Of a stretch of 64,000 bases of DNA, positions 35,956 through 47,500 are shown one piece after another (the first letter of the stretch is position 1; every line of letters begins with the position of its first letter). The notes beneath the pieces were generated by a model. It ran no database searches and was not told the origin of the DNA. It saw nothing but the letters and a program-made list of their open reading frames with translations. Source of the DNA: Jaapia argillacea MUCL 33604. Its lineage: Eukaryota > Basidiomycota > Agaricomycetes > Jaapiales > Jaapiaceae. Where the stretch lies: NCBI GenBank assembly GCA_000697665.1, contig KL197713.1, positions 553,605 through 617,604 on the forward strand, given 5' to 3'. A program made the position numbers and the translations under genes.

Positions 35956-37894
35956 CTACCTCCCAGGAACAACGAACTCTGATGCGTATCGACCGTGTGG
36001 ACTCAGCAGGGTCGCCAGCTTTGGGTGGACTTCGACCTGAAATTCTTCGAAAGGATATGCTTCACCATCGACAGCTAGACATCCTTTCAGCGAGTGCGGT
36101 GTTACTCGATACGCGTATGCTTTGAAGTAGTGTTGCTGAGAATGTAGACATTAGTAGGACAATGAGGTCAAGTAGCTTCAGCACTATACCCCTTCCATCC
36201 AGTAAGGAGCGCCTTTCTCGGCCTCGTCCATGGCTTTGAGCATATCTCCACGCGAAGTCTGGATACATGGATTCAGTCGTAGGCAACATTCACTAAATTG
36301 TCATGGTCTGCCCACCAATTCTTGAGCAACGACGTCGATCAAACCATCATCTGGCAAAGACACCGGAAATTGCATTAGGTCTCTGTGAAATGAGGGTAAG
36401 CGGGGAGCCCGAGGGATTCGAAGGCATATAGCTCCTCACCGACCCACATATGGTCCTTGACCGGCATAGATATATAGAAGTGGAGTGTCCAACGAAATCC
36501 AGTCTTCGTCAAGGTCTGAGTGTTTCAACGGGGGTAATGTGTCATGAGGTTGGTCTAATTGATCCTCTTGACGATGGATCTCATCATCCTTCGGCTGTAC
36601 AGATCGAATATACTCGGCCATTTTGACCTTGTCTCGCTCGGCGACTTTGATCGAAAGGGTTACAGGACAGGGCTTGAATCGCAGAACTAGAGAATGCGGT
36701 GGGTATTATGAGGTCGGAGAAGGCTGGGGTACTTGCCTCCACGCAAGAAACCCAAAAGGAAGCGAGTGTCGCCCATCCATCTCAAAGATTCAGTTCCCAA
36801 GTCCAGATCGGCCATGAGTCCGACGGCTTGCGACATGAACGAGAAATGGCGGTTGCCATTTTGGGTGAAGGAAAACAGGTCAGTCTTCATGGGACGACCT
36901 GAGAATCCAGTTGATGAAGTGATGAAATAATACTGTGGAGATAATACGTTACCTTTGATGACGTTCAACGCCGCGGCGGCGAGGTCGAATCCATCCTGAG
37001 AGGGGATTCTCGTTAGACGATGAGACGATGCGTCAGCGATGAACGCACGTACCTCAATACCAAGGAGATTAAGAGACAGCCCGTTTCCTGATCCGGTAGG
37101 TATAGGGGCAATGGGTATGGTGAGAGCTCTACGTGGTTGGGTATGTTGGGCAAGGCCGTTGATAACTTCATGGATCAGACCGTCTCCGGACACGGTTACC
37201 ACGGCGTCATAATCAAGAGATAATTCTTTAGCGAGTGCATAGGCGTGCTTCGGATGCCGAGTATCTGCCAGGGAGAGGTTGAGAATATCAACGTAGAGGT
37301 CAAAATCATCTCACATGTCACGTCCAAGGAGCATTGTGCCGCATGAAATATAGGCTCGACTTTCTTTCTAAACGCTGAGACAGCTTTTCCCTGGAATACG
37401 GTGAAGCTTGTTTCGTTGGGTGAAATGGCGGTCAACGTACCTGGCCCCCCTTCGGATTGACCAACACTTTCAAGTGCCTGTTTCTCTTCGTACCTTGGTT
37501 TCCACCAAATGAACACCAGTATCTCGCGGACATTCGTAAATATGCACACCTTGATAAGCTGCGTCCATCAACGCCTCTACCCATTCTGTCGCATGAGGCC
37601 TATCGTCCTTGTGCACTGCGCCTCGAGCTTTGACAAGGGATAACGGAGCCCCGGGCTTCTTCCTTGCAAGAAAGTGCACCTCCAAGGCTTGTTCAACGTA
37701 CTGAACCCATAAGACTTGCCTCAGAGGTACGTCAAGGTTCTTCTTGTCCACTGCGCCCGTAGCAGAGTCAGTGACGAATCGACTTGTTTGAACCTCCAAG
37801 ACGCACGTCGCTGTATGACCAACGTAGACCCGTTGTAACTGAAGGTAGATATTCCACCAGAAGCTACAACTCTAAGGTGTTTCGAATCATCCAT
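35956..37894 (-). CDS. LCB4: Sphingoid long-chain base kinase (DAGK-catalytic family)
   Basis: Eleven predicted exons give 468 aa. The catalytic domain is clear: VLVNPKGGQGKAVSAF (nucleotide loop), YTRHPKHAYALAKEL, VVTVSGDGLIHEVINGLA (SGDGxxHE), IPIAPIPTGSGNGLSLNLLG and FSFTQNGNRHFSFMSQAVGLMADLDLGTE, followed by LYIYAGQGPYVGRDLMQFP, LPDDGLIDVVAQE and the C-terminal HYFKAYAYRVTPH with a beta strand containing LAVDGE. It phosphorylates sphingosine or phytosphingosine to the long-chain base phosphate at membranes. The intron at 36687-36736 has a perfect GC donor (GAG then GCAAGT), needed to join GFLRG to VLRFKPCPVT. The N-terminal exon (37858-37894, MDDSKHLRVVAS) is the weakest part; a start within 37800-37894 is otherwise unclear. 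Confidence 0.9.
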
Positions 37895-38201
37895 GTACAG
37901 TATAGTCAGGAGTTAGCAGTGAAGGGTTGACACTGCCGAAAGCAACCCAAACTCGAGGCCAAAGTTCCGATTACCGGTGACCTAATGCAATTGACTGCGA
38001 TCAACCCAGATTGATCGTCGGGAATTGCCTGATTGGGCTGTTGAGATTTCGACGTGAATTTGAAAGCAGGATGACTGATCGTGCCGTTCGGCAAGATTGA
38101 CCGTGCTCATGATCTCTCCACCCAGATGGCGAATCGTGACCAAGGGCTTTGCGCGCTATCACCCATCCTCGCTAACCCCTCCCTTTGGGACTTCAAGTAC
38201 A
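37895..38201. other. Divergent intergenic region, LCB kinase and methyltransferase
   Basis: About 307 bp serving two promoters. No striking motif, repeat or small gene seen. Confidence 0.4.
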
Positions 38202-39245
38202 ATGTCGTCAGTCATTCATGACATGGCAAAGCAAGGTTTCGGATCGGGGACGAATGAACTCTACGATAGGTGAATCTCTCCACCCAGCCGTACCCAAACC
38301 GAGGACAGGTATCACCAATCTAACCTGCACCCGTTCTAGAGCTCGTCCTTCGTACCAGCCTGAGACACTCACTCATATACGTGAAACATTGCGAGGGTCT
38401 CCTCCTTTCAATGTGGTCGAGTGAGTCTTTGCGACGCGGTTTCCCACCAGCCAACTCTGACTCCTCCCAGGGTTGGAGCTGGTACTGGTATATCGACCCG
38501 TGCTTTGCTTGCACACCCACAATGGGCTTCCGACGTCAACGAATTGAAAGCCGTCGAACCCAGTGAAGGCATGAGAGATGTCTTTTCGAAGTCAGTCAAA
38601 GACTCCCGTGTGTCAGTCGCACATGGGACCTTCGATCAAACTGGCATCGAAACAGGGTGGGCAGACATGGTGCTCATCGCACAGGTATGTGTCGATACAC
38701 TTGTTATAGCCCCCTTTTGACGGTCGGATAGGCATTCCATTGGTGCCCCGACTATGACAAAGCCGTGGCGGAGTTCGCTCGCGTACTCAAGCCAAACGGT
38801 GTCCTTGCCCTCATCTGGAACTTAGAGGATAGGTTTGCGATTTCTGACGCTCATTGGTGTCATGCAGTCGCTGACTTGTAACAGAGACAAGGCACGCTGG
38901 GTCGCCCAGCTTCGTGACCGTATAGAGCAGTATGAGCAAGGCACTCCCCAATTTCGTCTGGGGCTATGGCGAGCCACCTTCTCCACCCCTTCGTACATTA
39001 AGTTGTTCCATCCGCAAGAGGAGTCAACTTGGTCTAGAGCGCTTCCTGGGACTCTAGACCTCGCTGTAGACAGAGCCACTAGCAAGAGTTACATCGCCGT
39101 CCTTCCTGAGGGGCAGAAGTCTAGCGTCGTCTCCGATGTCACCGAAATTGTAAAAAGGGGAGACGACATGCTATGGATGGACAAAGACCAGGGCATCTTT
39201 GAGTATCCATACAATACGTACGTGGTGATTGCGAGGAAGAAGTGA
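38202..39245 (+). CDS. Class I SAM-dependent methyltransferase (Methyltransf_11 type)
   Basis: Five exons (38202-38269, 38340-38420, 38471-38684, 38732-38832, 38885-39245) give 274 aa. The fold is marked by VVEVGAGTGISTRAL (motif I), KAVEPSEGMRDVF (motif II, acidic end binding the ribose), ADMVLIAQAFHWCPD (motif IV region) and EFARVLKPNGVLALIWN (motif VI). The AQAFHW block and overall layout match small fungal methyltransferases of the yeast Crg1/Tmt1 type, which act on small acids or lipids; the substrate cannot be told. Divergent from the LCB kinase by 307 bp, convergent with the DUF4211 gene. Confidence 0.88.
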
Positions 39246-39382
39246 CGATGAGTAGGATACACGCATGGTATTGGAATTTGGTGTGTGTACAGTTACATAG
39301 ACGACTTGGATACATACACAGTGGCGAGAACAAGTGGGCTGTGTGCATGCATGAGAGATATAGATATGCGTACATAAATGAA

Positions 39383-41261
39383 TCAATCTTCGTCGTCGTC
39401 TCCCTTCTTAGCAGCCATTTCAAGATTCCTCGCTCTCTCCATCATCTCCTTAATCTTGTGCCACTCCATGTTGATGATTCCTCGCTGGTCAAGCCAATCC
39501 ATGATCGCATCCGCGTCTTTGAGGTCTTGTGGAGGTTTCTTGCCGCCAGAACCAGAGAATGCCACACGAATAAAACCTCGCTTTCCCTTCGTAGCCTTGA
39601 GCTCTTCCACTTCTTTGAGAAGTGATTGGTGGAGAGCAAACTGATTGATAGCACAATGACTTTAGAGAGCACAAGAAAAGGGACGATGGTGGACATACCT
39701 CCCAATGACAAAATTCGTGGAAGGACCGGGTTCGTTTAGCGCAAAACCTACCAAGGTCGAACTCCCTCTTCTTCGGCGTTGCCTCCTCATCCTCGCTATC
39801 GTCCGAGTCCGATTCCGCAATTCGCTGTGATTTGATGAACAAAAATGGAGGCAGTTCAACGGTGACAAGTAGATACCTCGAAACCTAAAGCATCGTAGGG
39901 CTCTCCGCTAAGTCTCCCAACGAAAGTGGAAAGCCTCCCTCCGAGATGACACGCATCGCAGTTTGGCACTGTGAAGTCGAGCCTAATCAACTCGAAGATG
40001 GGATATTTCTGCAGAGGCCGTTTGAAATCCGGGCGCCAAACTGAGGATGCGACGAGAGAGTCCCTCATTCCTTCGAGCTTACGACGAGCCACTTGCAATG
40101 GCACTGAAAAATACTCGTTTTCTGAACATGGGGTAAGGACTGGCGTGATGTTATGAGATGAGAAGGGGTACAAGTACCTGCGAGACTCTGTTTCATAAAT
40201 GCGTGTCGTTTCTTCGGACGCTGGACAGCCAGATGGAGGAAAAACTGGCAGATAATCTTGAAGTGATGGGCGAGATCTTGATGTGTATTCATGCTGAAGG
40301 CCATGGGTAGCTCAGGAGCCGAGGTGATGCTATCGTCCTGCACTATCCAGCTGTCTTCGTCGGCAGCGGGGAGCTCGTCGTTATCGTCCCCTTCAAGTTC
40401 ATCCGAGGGCGCCTCGTCACTATCAATGTGGGGTTTGGAACCAGCAAACGGTTGAAATGGGGGATCATCCTCATCCTCTCCATCGCTGTCTTGGGACGAC
40501 TCGGACTCTGATAAGACCTGTCCTCGTTTCTTCTCTACAGATAGAAATTAAGATGTCGACGGGAGGCTGAAAACAGGACACGAACTTCTCAGTTTGTCGA
40601 GATTCTTCATAAATGTGGACTTTTTATTCCGAGTACGCAATCTTTCGTTAATGATCTCTGGAAAAGAGTTCACTAACTGCCAGGGAGTAAGGCGTACGGC
40701 AGAAAGCTCACTATCTTCGTCTACCTCATCCATCAGGTCGTCATCCTGAGGAGAAGGAGGTCGAACACCCTTGACGAGTTTCCTTCTTCTCGGTTGCTCC
40801 TCTTCTAAGTCAGAGTACACCATCTTCCCCTTCCCCTTCTTCCCCTTCGAGTGGCTGTTATTGATATACAATTCATTCTCAGAGTCTCTCTCCAGGTCTG
40901 GGGCAGACTCAGAATCTGCAGTAGCTTTGGCGTGTCGAAGCTTCCTCTTCTTAGCCCCTGGTCGCCGAGGTGACTTCGCCTCAGAGTCAGAGCTCACTTC
41001 GACTATCTCTGTTTCGAACTTGATAGCTCCAACGTCACTACTGGTATTTCCTTCACTTCCTTGGAATCCATCGTCTTCACTCTCCACCAAGGGTGAAGGT
41101 AGTGCTTTCCTTTTGGCCTGAGAGCCTTTGCTGGACCGGGTATTCTTCCGATCATGTTTTGGGGGTGACGAGCTGGAAGGGAGGTATCCAAAGAGTGTCA
41201 CTTGTGTTAATTTCTTTGCAGAACCCTTGGAGGCGTCTGCTTGCGCTTTTCGGCGGGGCAT
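39383..41261 (-). CDS. DUF4211-domain nuclear protein
   Basis: Five exons (40586-41261, 40178-40534, 39877-40121, 39699-39824, 39383-39640) give 553 aa. The first 230 residues are charged and disordered, with several basic blocks (KKRKLRHAKA, RRRKLVKGVRP) that could be nuclear localisation signals and serine/acid runs resembling CK2 sites. The C-terminal half is the DUF4211-type domain: AHHFKIICQFFLHLAV, a Trp-bearing SSVWRPDFKRPLQKYPIFELIR, a CxxC-H element (NCDACHLGGRLSTFVGRL), GRFCAKRTRSFHEFCHWE and a last helix MDWLDQRGIINMEWHK. The Cys pairs hint at a zinc site. Function is unknown; nuclear or chromatin association is inferred from composition. It shares a 258-bp divergent promoter with the large C1-domain gene, which contains an ACGCGT-CACGTG pair. 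Confidence 0.83.
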
Positions 41262-41351
41262 AGAGGTGAGGAAAGACCCAGGAAGAAGAATTATGATGGT
41301 CAATTGGTATTGAAGAGCGGTCGACGCTGACACTGTGACAGGACCGAGGGG

Positions 41352-41368
41352 ACGCGTCGCATCACGTG
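41352..41368. promoter_or_regulatory. ACGCGT-CACGTG composite site in divergent promoter
   Basis: ACGCGT (41352-41357) and CACGTG (41363-41368) sit 5 bp apart in the 258-bp gap between the DUF4211 gene and the large C1-domain gene. The same pairing with 4-6 bp spacing recurs upstream of H2B and between kinesin-5 and ELF1. Confidence 0.45.
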
Positions 41369-41519
41369 GGTGGTCTAGGGTTACTTTCCCCATTTGGTGG
41401 AGAATTGGCGCGTCTAACTTTAAGCACCAAAGCACTTAGCACACAACTCCAACTCCCAAAGAGCCTTTCCATGACTGGTCATATCCAATCGATACCATTA
41501 GTACTTGGGAGCCCTAACT

Positions 41520-44500
41520 ATGCCTGAACTTCCCTTCCCTCGACTTCGGATCGACACCAGCGGCTTGACGAATTCTGGAGACTTTGATATAACACCCAAT
41601 GCTACTCCATCTCCCACCCATGAACGCACTTTCAATGGAGTTTACTCTGGTATCAATACCCCTCATCTACCACTCTCTCCCAACAACTCCGCCTTTGGTC
41701 CACCACCTCGCTCTGGCGGCGGGCAGTCAGCGAAAGAGCGAGATGGATTACTTGGTCTTCTGACGGTGTCCTTGAAAAACTTGCAAAAGAGACCCGCAGC
41801 TCCTTCTGTATTTGATGGCTTCAAGTACGAGACTCACGCCGCAATGGACCAGCGGCTTGGAGCGGTCCTACAGACAGTCAAAGGAGTTGTCAGACTGCAA
41901 GGTAACGCGAAGAGAGATGGAGGTTCACATCAAGCCCCCACAGACGACCTCAGTGACGATGAAAATGAAAACTCAGATGGGTTCTCGACGCACTCCACCT
42001 TCGAGCTTATGACCCGTTTGAGAGGGTGTTTGATGGAGTTTGTCATCCGAGGATATCGCCTGCTGGAAATTAGGTCAGTTTCGATACCCGTAGTATTCAT
42101 TGATTCTCACCGGTCTTCAGCTCTTCCGTGTCGGAAGAAAAATACTCGTCACGTTCTTCTTCCTCACCGAACAACTCGAAGCGCCATAGCATACGCGTCA
42201 TAGGTCGACGTTCCCGTTCCCGTTCTCCATCTGGCCGTGGTAGTTCATTCTCTGCTCGAGAACTTCTGTCCCAGTGCATAGAGGCACTGTCGTCTGTGGT
42301 ATCTGAGGACTGTCGCTTTCAACCTCCATCATTTGGTCCTGCTCGTCCTCCAAATGCTCTCCACGCAGTGACGCTGGACGTTGGCCAAATTCTTGCGACA
42401 ATGTGTCGAAGCGACCCCAAGTTGTTGTCCCACCTGGGTTTTGCCCTCATTCCGGCTTTTAACACATTCAAGGCTCAGATGCACGGCCGTCTGCTTGCTC
42501 TTTTTGAAGAGGGTATTATGCGGGGCATGCTGCAAGATTTGAGGCAGCATCAGGGCTTTGGAGTCCCTGTTCCCAGTGACGGTTCGTCGATTATCCTCCC
42601 CCACGAGACCTTTGTTGACCCCAATCTATTTCAAGATCTGGACCAGAATCCTCTCAGTATTGGACTCCCCGTCGTCTCCATTCAGGTTGAGGAGGCTCAG
42701 GATGACGCAGATAAGAATATTCCTCGTCATGGCCACAATAGATGGGTCTCTTGGTCCTCCTCTGGCCCAACACATCTCACCAATGTCCCCTCATCCACCG
42801 CTTCCTCCCAATCCCCGTCCATTTACTATCTTTCATCGCTTGTGGCACCTTTGCTTGCAGCCGCCGGCGAGAACGTCGATATCACTTCTCCCGACATCGC
42901 AACAGTTTATCGATTTTTCCACTTGTTTGATACAATAGTGGATTTGAAGGGTGATGCATGCGCGGACGTTCTGGAAGTCGTGGCATATCACACCTCGAAA
43001 GCGCGTCGGTGTGCCATCAGTCTCATCTCATCTTTCTGGCCCAAATCACTGGGTCACGTGGTTATCACGAAGGCATTCCCCGTCCTCACATACACGGAGG
43101 CATTGATCCGCCTGGATGATACTCGGGCCAAGGCAGCTCGCCCCTCGACCCACCATCCGTATGCGCATCAGTTCGTTCCCTGGAGATTTACCCCCCAATC
43201 GTCAATCTCGATCTTCGAGTCTCATGCATTGCATTATTGTCGCGTCTGCTCCACGACAATTCGCGGATTCGGGCTTCTGTGTCCATTCTGCATATGTGCT
43301 GTCCATTTCGATTGCTACGACTACCCAGACGGCAGTTCCCTCTCCCAGTACACGCTGCCGTCAGACTCCCACAAACAGAAGGTCGCAGTTCACAGATTCT
43401 GTCACATCTTACCCGCCAAACGAAATACGGAGATGGGGACCGTCAAGAAAGCGTCACATACGTTCAGACTCGTGAACCTATTCACTTTATCTCTCTGTTT
43501 CATCTGTCGCAAAGCTCTCTGGGGATGCGTGGCACAAGGTTTCCGGTGTACGGCCTGCAAACACTTCGCCCATTCGTCATGCCTATCCAGTGCCATTGCT
43601 ACCACTCTTCCACGGTGTCGTTCGATTGTCATCGATTCCAGCCACATGACCATCGAGTGGTCCGTCCTTCGGCAATCATTTCAGGACCACTACGGGGATC
43701 TCTTCTCGTCACGCGATGACCTCTCGAGAGCCACGTACGAGGAAGTGTCGATATTACATTGTGTCCTGTGGGTCCAGCTGCAAATTATGAACAATGGTCT
43801 TGCACTCGGCTCCATCGTTGTAACGGAGCAGGGCGATGGACCGGTAGCGACGAGCATGAGCGAAAATCAGATGAAGGAATTCGAAATCCATTCCATGGTG
43901 CGACTTTACGAAGATGCCCTTCATGCCGAAACCCTCCCCGTGTCACCCTGCTTGGATGAATACTTGATTGCCAATCGCCATCAACCGTCCGCTTATTCGA
44001 TATTCTTCGACTGGGCCGGGCTGATGTATGTATCTTCGATCCTTAAATCACCCGTAGACATTCGCGATCCACTATCAAGCACGTCCTCAGACCTGCTGAA
44101 TGTTGCTCTGCCTGTATTTCAAGAATCAGAAGCCTCCCCAGCGGCTTTCCAAGTTGTTTCGCTCGCTCATATGAGGGACGTGCTTGGCAACTCTTTCCAC
44201 GTATTCTCAGATGCAGCGGCTCGCCATCTCCTCTCCTACGTCCATCACCTAGGCTTCTTCGATGCTGCAGATCTACGTCAGGAACTATTCACGGAGCCTT
44301 CCCCAAACGGTTCACTGGAGTGTATTTTCACACTTCCCGTTGGACTGGACGAAGGTGCCCATCTGGAGACGCTTTTTTCTTCGATCGAGGTTTGCTTGTC
44401 CGACTTGGACGTGTCCATCAATGAGATTGGTTTCTTGCTCTTAGTCCGAAGGCTATGGCCGTGTAGCATGATGTCAGACTATGCTATCCGCAGAATTTGC

Positions 44501-47500
44501 AGAGCAGTTTTATTATGGATCTTTGCCGAGGTAATTCTTCAACCGCAATTACGTCGTTCCTGGCTAATATCAACTAGGATGAGAGCCTGGCTAGCGTTCT
44601 CCGGGATTGTGTTGCCCAAGGCCGGCCCGTGCCTGGGATTCGTTCTGGTGTTGAAGCCCAACCTTGGCCCTCATCCTCAACTGCAAGACCGACCCCCGCA
44701 TCAGTTCATAACGGCGGCGATTACGTGGCCTGTCGGCGAGTCTTACTTCACCAATATGCTGGACGGTGGCTGTTGGCACTTCACGACATGGATATCGATT
44801 GCTACGCCTCGCTACTATTTGAGGTGTGTGTCGAGATATCGGAGAACGACATCAAACACGATGACCTTCTGTTCCCCACCAATCATGTCGGCGCGGTGCG
44901 TCGTTCATGTTAGCCAGCTTGTGAACTTGTACTGACCCTGTCCCTCCAGGCCTCCAACGACTTGGATAAGACGCTCCGCTTGATAATGAAACTCGGCCAG
45001 GCCTCGGTCACCTATTCTTCTCTGGATGATCTCATTCACATATGGCTAGAGTCTATCCCTAATGTGGAAAACAAGCCAGAGGTATGTTTATGTTTCCTTC
45101 TCCTATCACCTCTGAGATATATGGAGATCACGAAATGCATTTTCCAGCGCGTGACGTCCTTACAAAAGCTATTCAATCGTGACCCCGAAGGCATCCAACG
45201 TTACAGTTCGATGATCGACGTTTCTGTGGCAAGCACAGACGTGCTCGCCAATCTCGATGTCTGGACGATTTTTCTGGATTTTACCTCTCAGAGAGATTCC
45301 TGTATAAGAGCCGTCTCCTGGATGCACTGCTTTGCCTCCTCGGGAGTCGATATTCCCGTTCCCGTTTATCTTCAGCTCTCGACCCTTGCTCGACAGTTCG
45401 ATATGTCGTTGGAGGACTGGTCGACATTGATCTTGTCAACTATGTTATCCACATGGTTGAAATCGCTCGGTCGCCAACAGCTTCAAGGTGTAATAGTATC
45501 CGGACATGCCCTTTTAGCATCCCACATCATCAAGTGTCTACACTCCAGAAGTGAGTTACCTGCCATGTATGTAATATCTGTCCTCGATACCATTTTTGTT
45601 TTTTTGACTATTTCTCTACAGATGCACATTTATCCGTCGGTCTCTGGCGACTTGCCTACTCTTGTTCGGATGCGAAAGGGGTACTCTCCTTACGTTGGGG
45701 ATGGTTACGGATGATGAGATTGACGGGCTACCTTCCAGGTCTGACCCATGCGCCGATTACTCGAGCGTCACTGACGAATGAAGTAGGAGAAAGTTGACCG
45801 CCCGTGCATCCATGCTTTCCGATCCAATCATCGTCGACTCGAACCTGATCACTATGCTCAGGCATTATGTTGATGTCGGCGTGGATGAAATCTCTGTTCT
45901 CGTTGCCAAGTTTTTGCATTTGCTTGTGACAGATGCTCCCCTCCTTGAGCCTCACGAAGTGGACAACTTCATTCTGCGAAACGAGAGTGCTCTATGTGCA
46001 TGGTAAGAATGACTACTACATCCCCGAGCAACAAGTTCGATAACAATTGGCAGCGCGTGGCAATTTTACGAGGTGCAGTTCCACGAAATCGCCAATATCC
46101 GCATTGCATTCTTGCTACGGATACTTGTCGTCGATTCTCAACCACTCCAGACACTTATGCGGGAACTTTTTGGGGGCAATACAGGCTGGGAATTACGGTA
46201 GGTAAATTGCCGTGCGATGTGAACCTGAAACTCACTGCCGAAATGCGCTAGCTTCCAGGCCGTCACTCGTCTTTTTCGCATGATCCTCGACGTCACCAGC
46301 CCTGCTTTTCTGGTCGAAGATCGGCAATTCCGCTCTGCGTTTATTGATGTATTTACCTATTACTTCAAGGCTTTGTGGTCCGATGAGCGAGTAAGTGCCC
46401 ACCTATTGCTTTGGCCACGTATTAATCTATGATATCAGGAAGAAATACGCCTCGCAGTAGACACTTGGTCACAGACCTTGCTTCCATCTCATCTCCAGGC
46501 CATCTCTCTTTGCTGGGATGAAGCTGTGGCAAAGCTCCCTATACCCCAGCGAGTCAATTTAGTGGCATTTCTCATCCAACTCCGCCCTCATTTTCCTGGA
46601 TGGAAAAGTATCCCTCTTCCTCTCTGACACATACCTTCACTCACTTGGAATGTCAGTGCTGTCATGGGAGTCTATCATCGAGATCCTGCTTGAAGATGAC
46701 TACCTCCAAAAAAATGGCAACAACGAAGATGGACCAGCAGCTGCACACCTAGTAAGCAATGACATTTACCGAGTCTATGGGTGCTCAATTGTTGTAGTCC
46801 ATGTACGGGCTGTCTTCAAGAGAATCAGTGGCACTGGAGAAGGCATTGGATCCTGACATGGCGCTTCTGCGAGTGCGTTGTCGTGCTTGTCGGAGCGAGG
46901 CTTCTGGATTAACACCTATCACCCTTCTCAGGCATCCATCGTGCTGCTCAGCTTACAGATGATGGCTGATGGAGTGGAGGTCGATGTGTTCTCCCTTTTG
47001 AAGATCAAAGTCCACCTCGTGCAACTCCTAGGCTTCTCCGACGTGTCGGTGGTTCCCTCCCCAAGTGGGCTTTCTTTCTATGTCCAGTTTGGAGAGCTTT
47101 CGGGAATTCCGGAGTTGGCATTTCCCTGCGTCAATGAGTTATTGGCTACTCTGGATGCGTTCCACCCATTTAATCTCGCACCCTCAGCAATGGGCGGCCC
47201 ATATGCTGCTGACGATACCACCACCCCTCTTCTCATTGGTGGTATATTCGTCGATGTCATGCTGTCTCTTATCAGTGAGACAGAAGATCTGGTTTCTCTT
47301 CCGTTTGTGACAGCCAAAACCATGCTTGAGGCGGTTTTGGTCATCATCTACAAACACGACTTCGAAACGAAACCGCTGAAGCATCTTTCTGGCGAACTTC
47401 GGAAGGCAGTACGACGAGTCATGACCACTCTTCTACAGGATATCAGCTACGAGCTACGGCAGCTCGCCCTTTCCATTTGCCAGGCCTACATCAAGCGATG

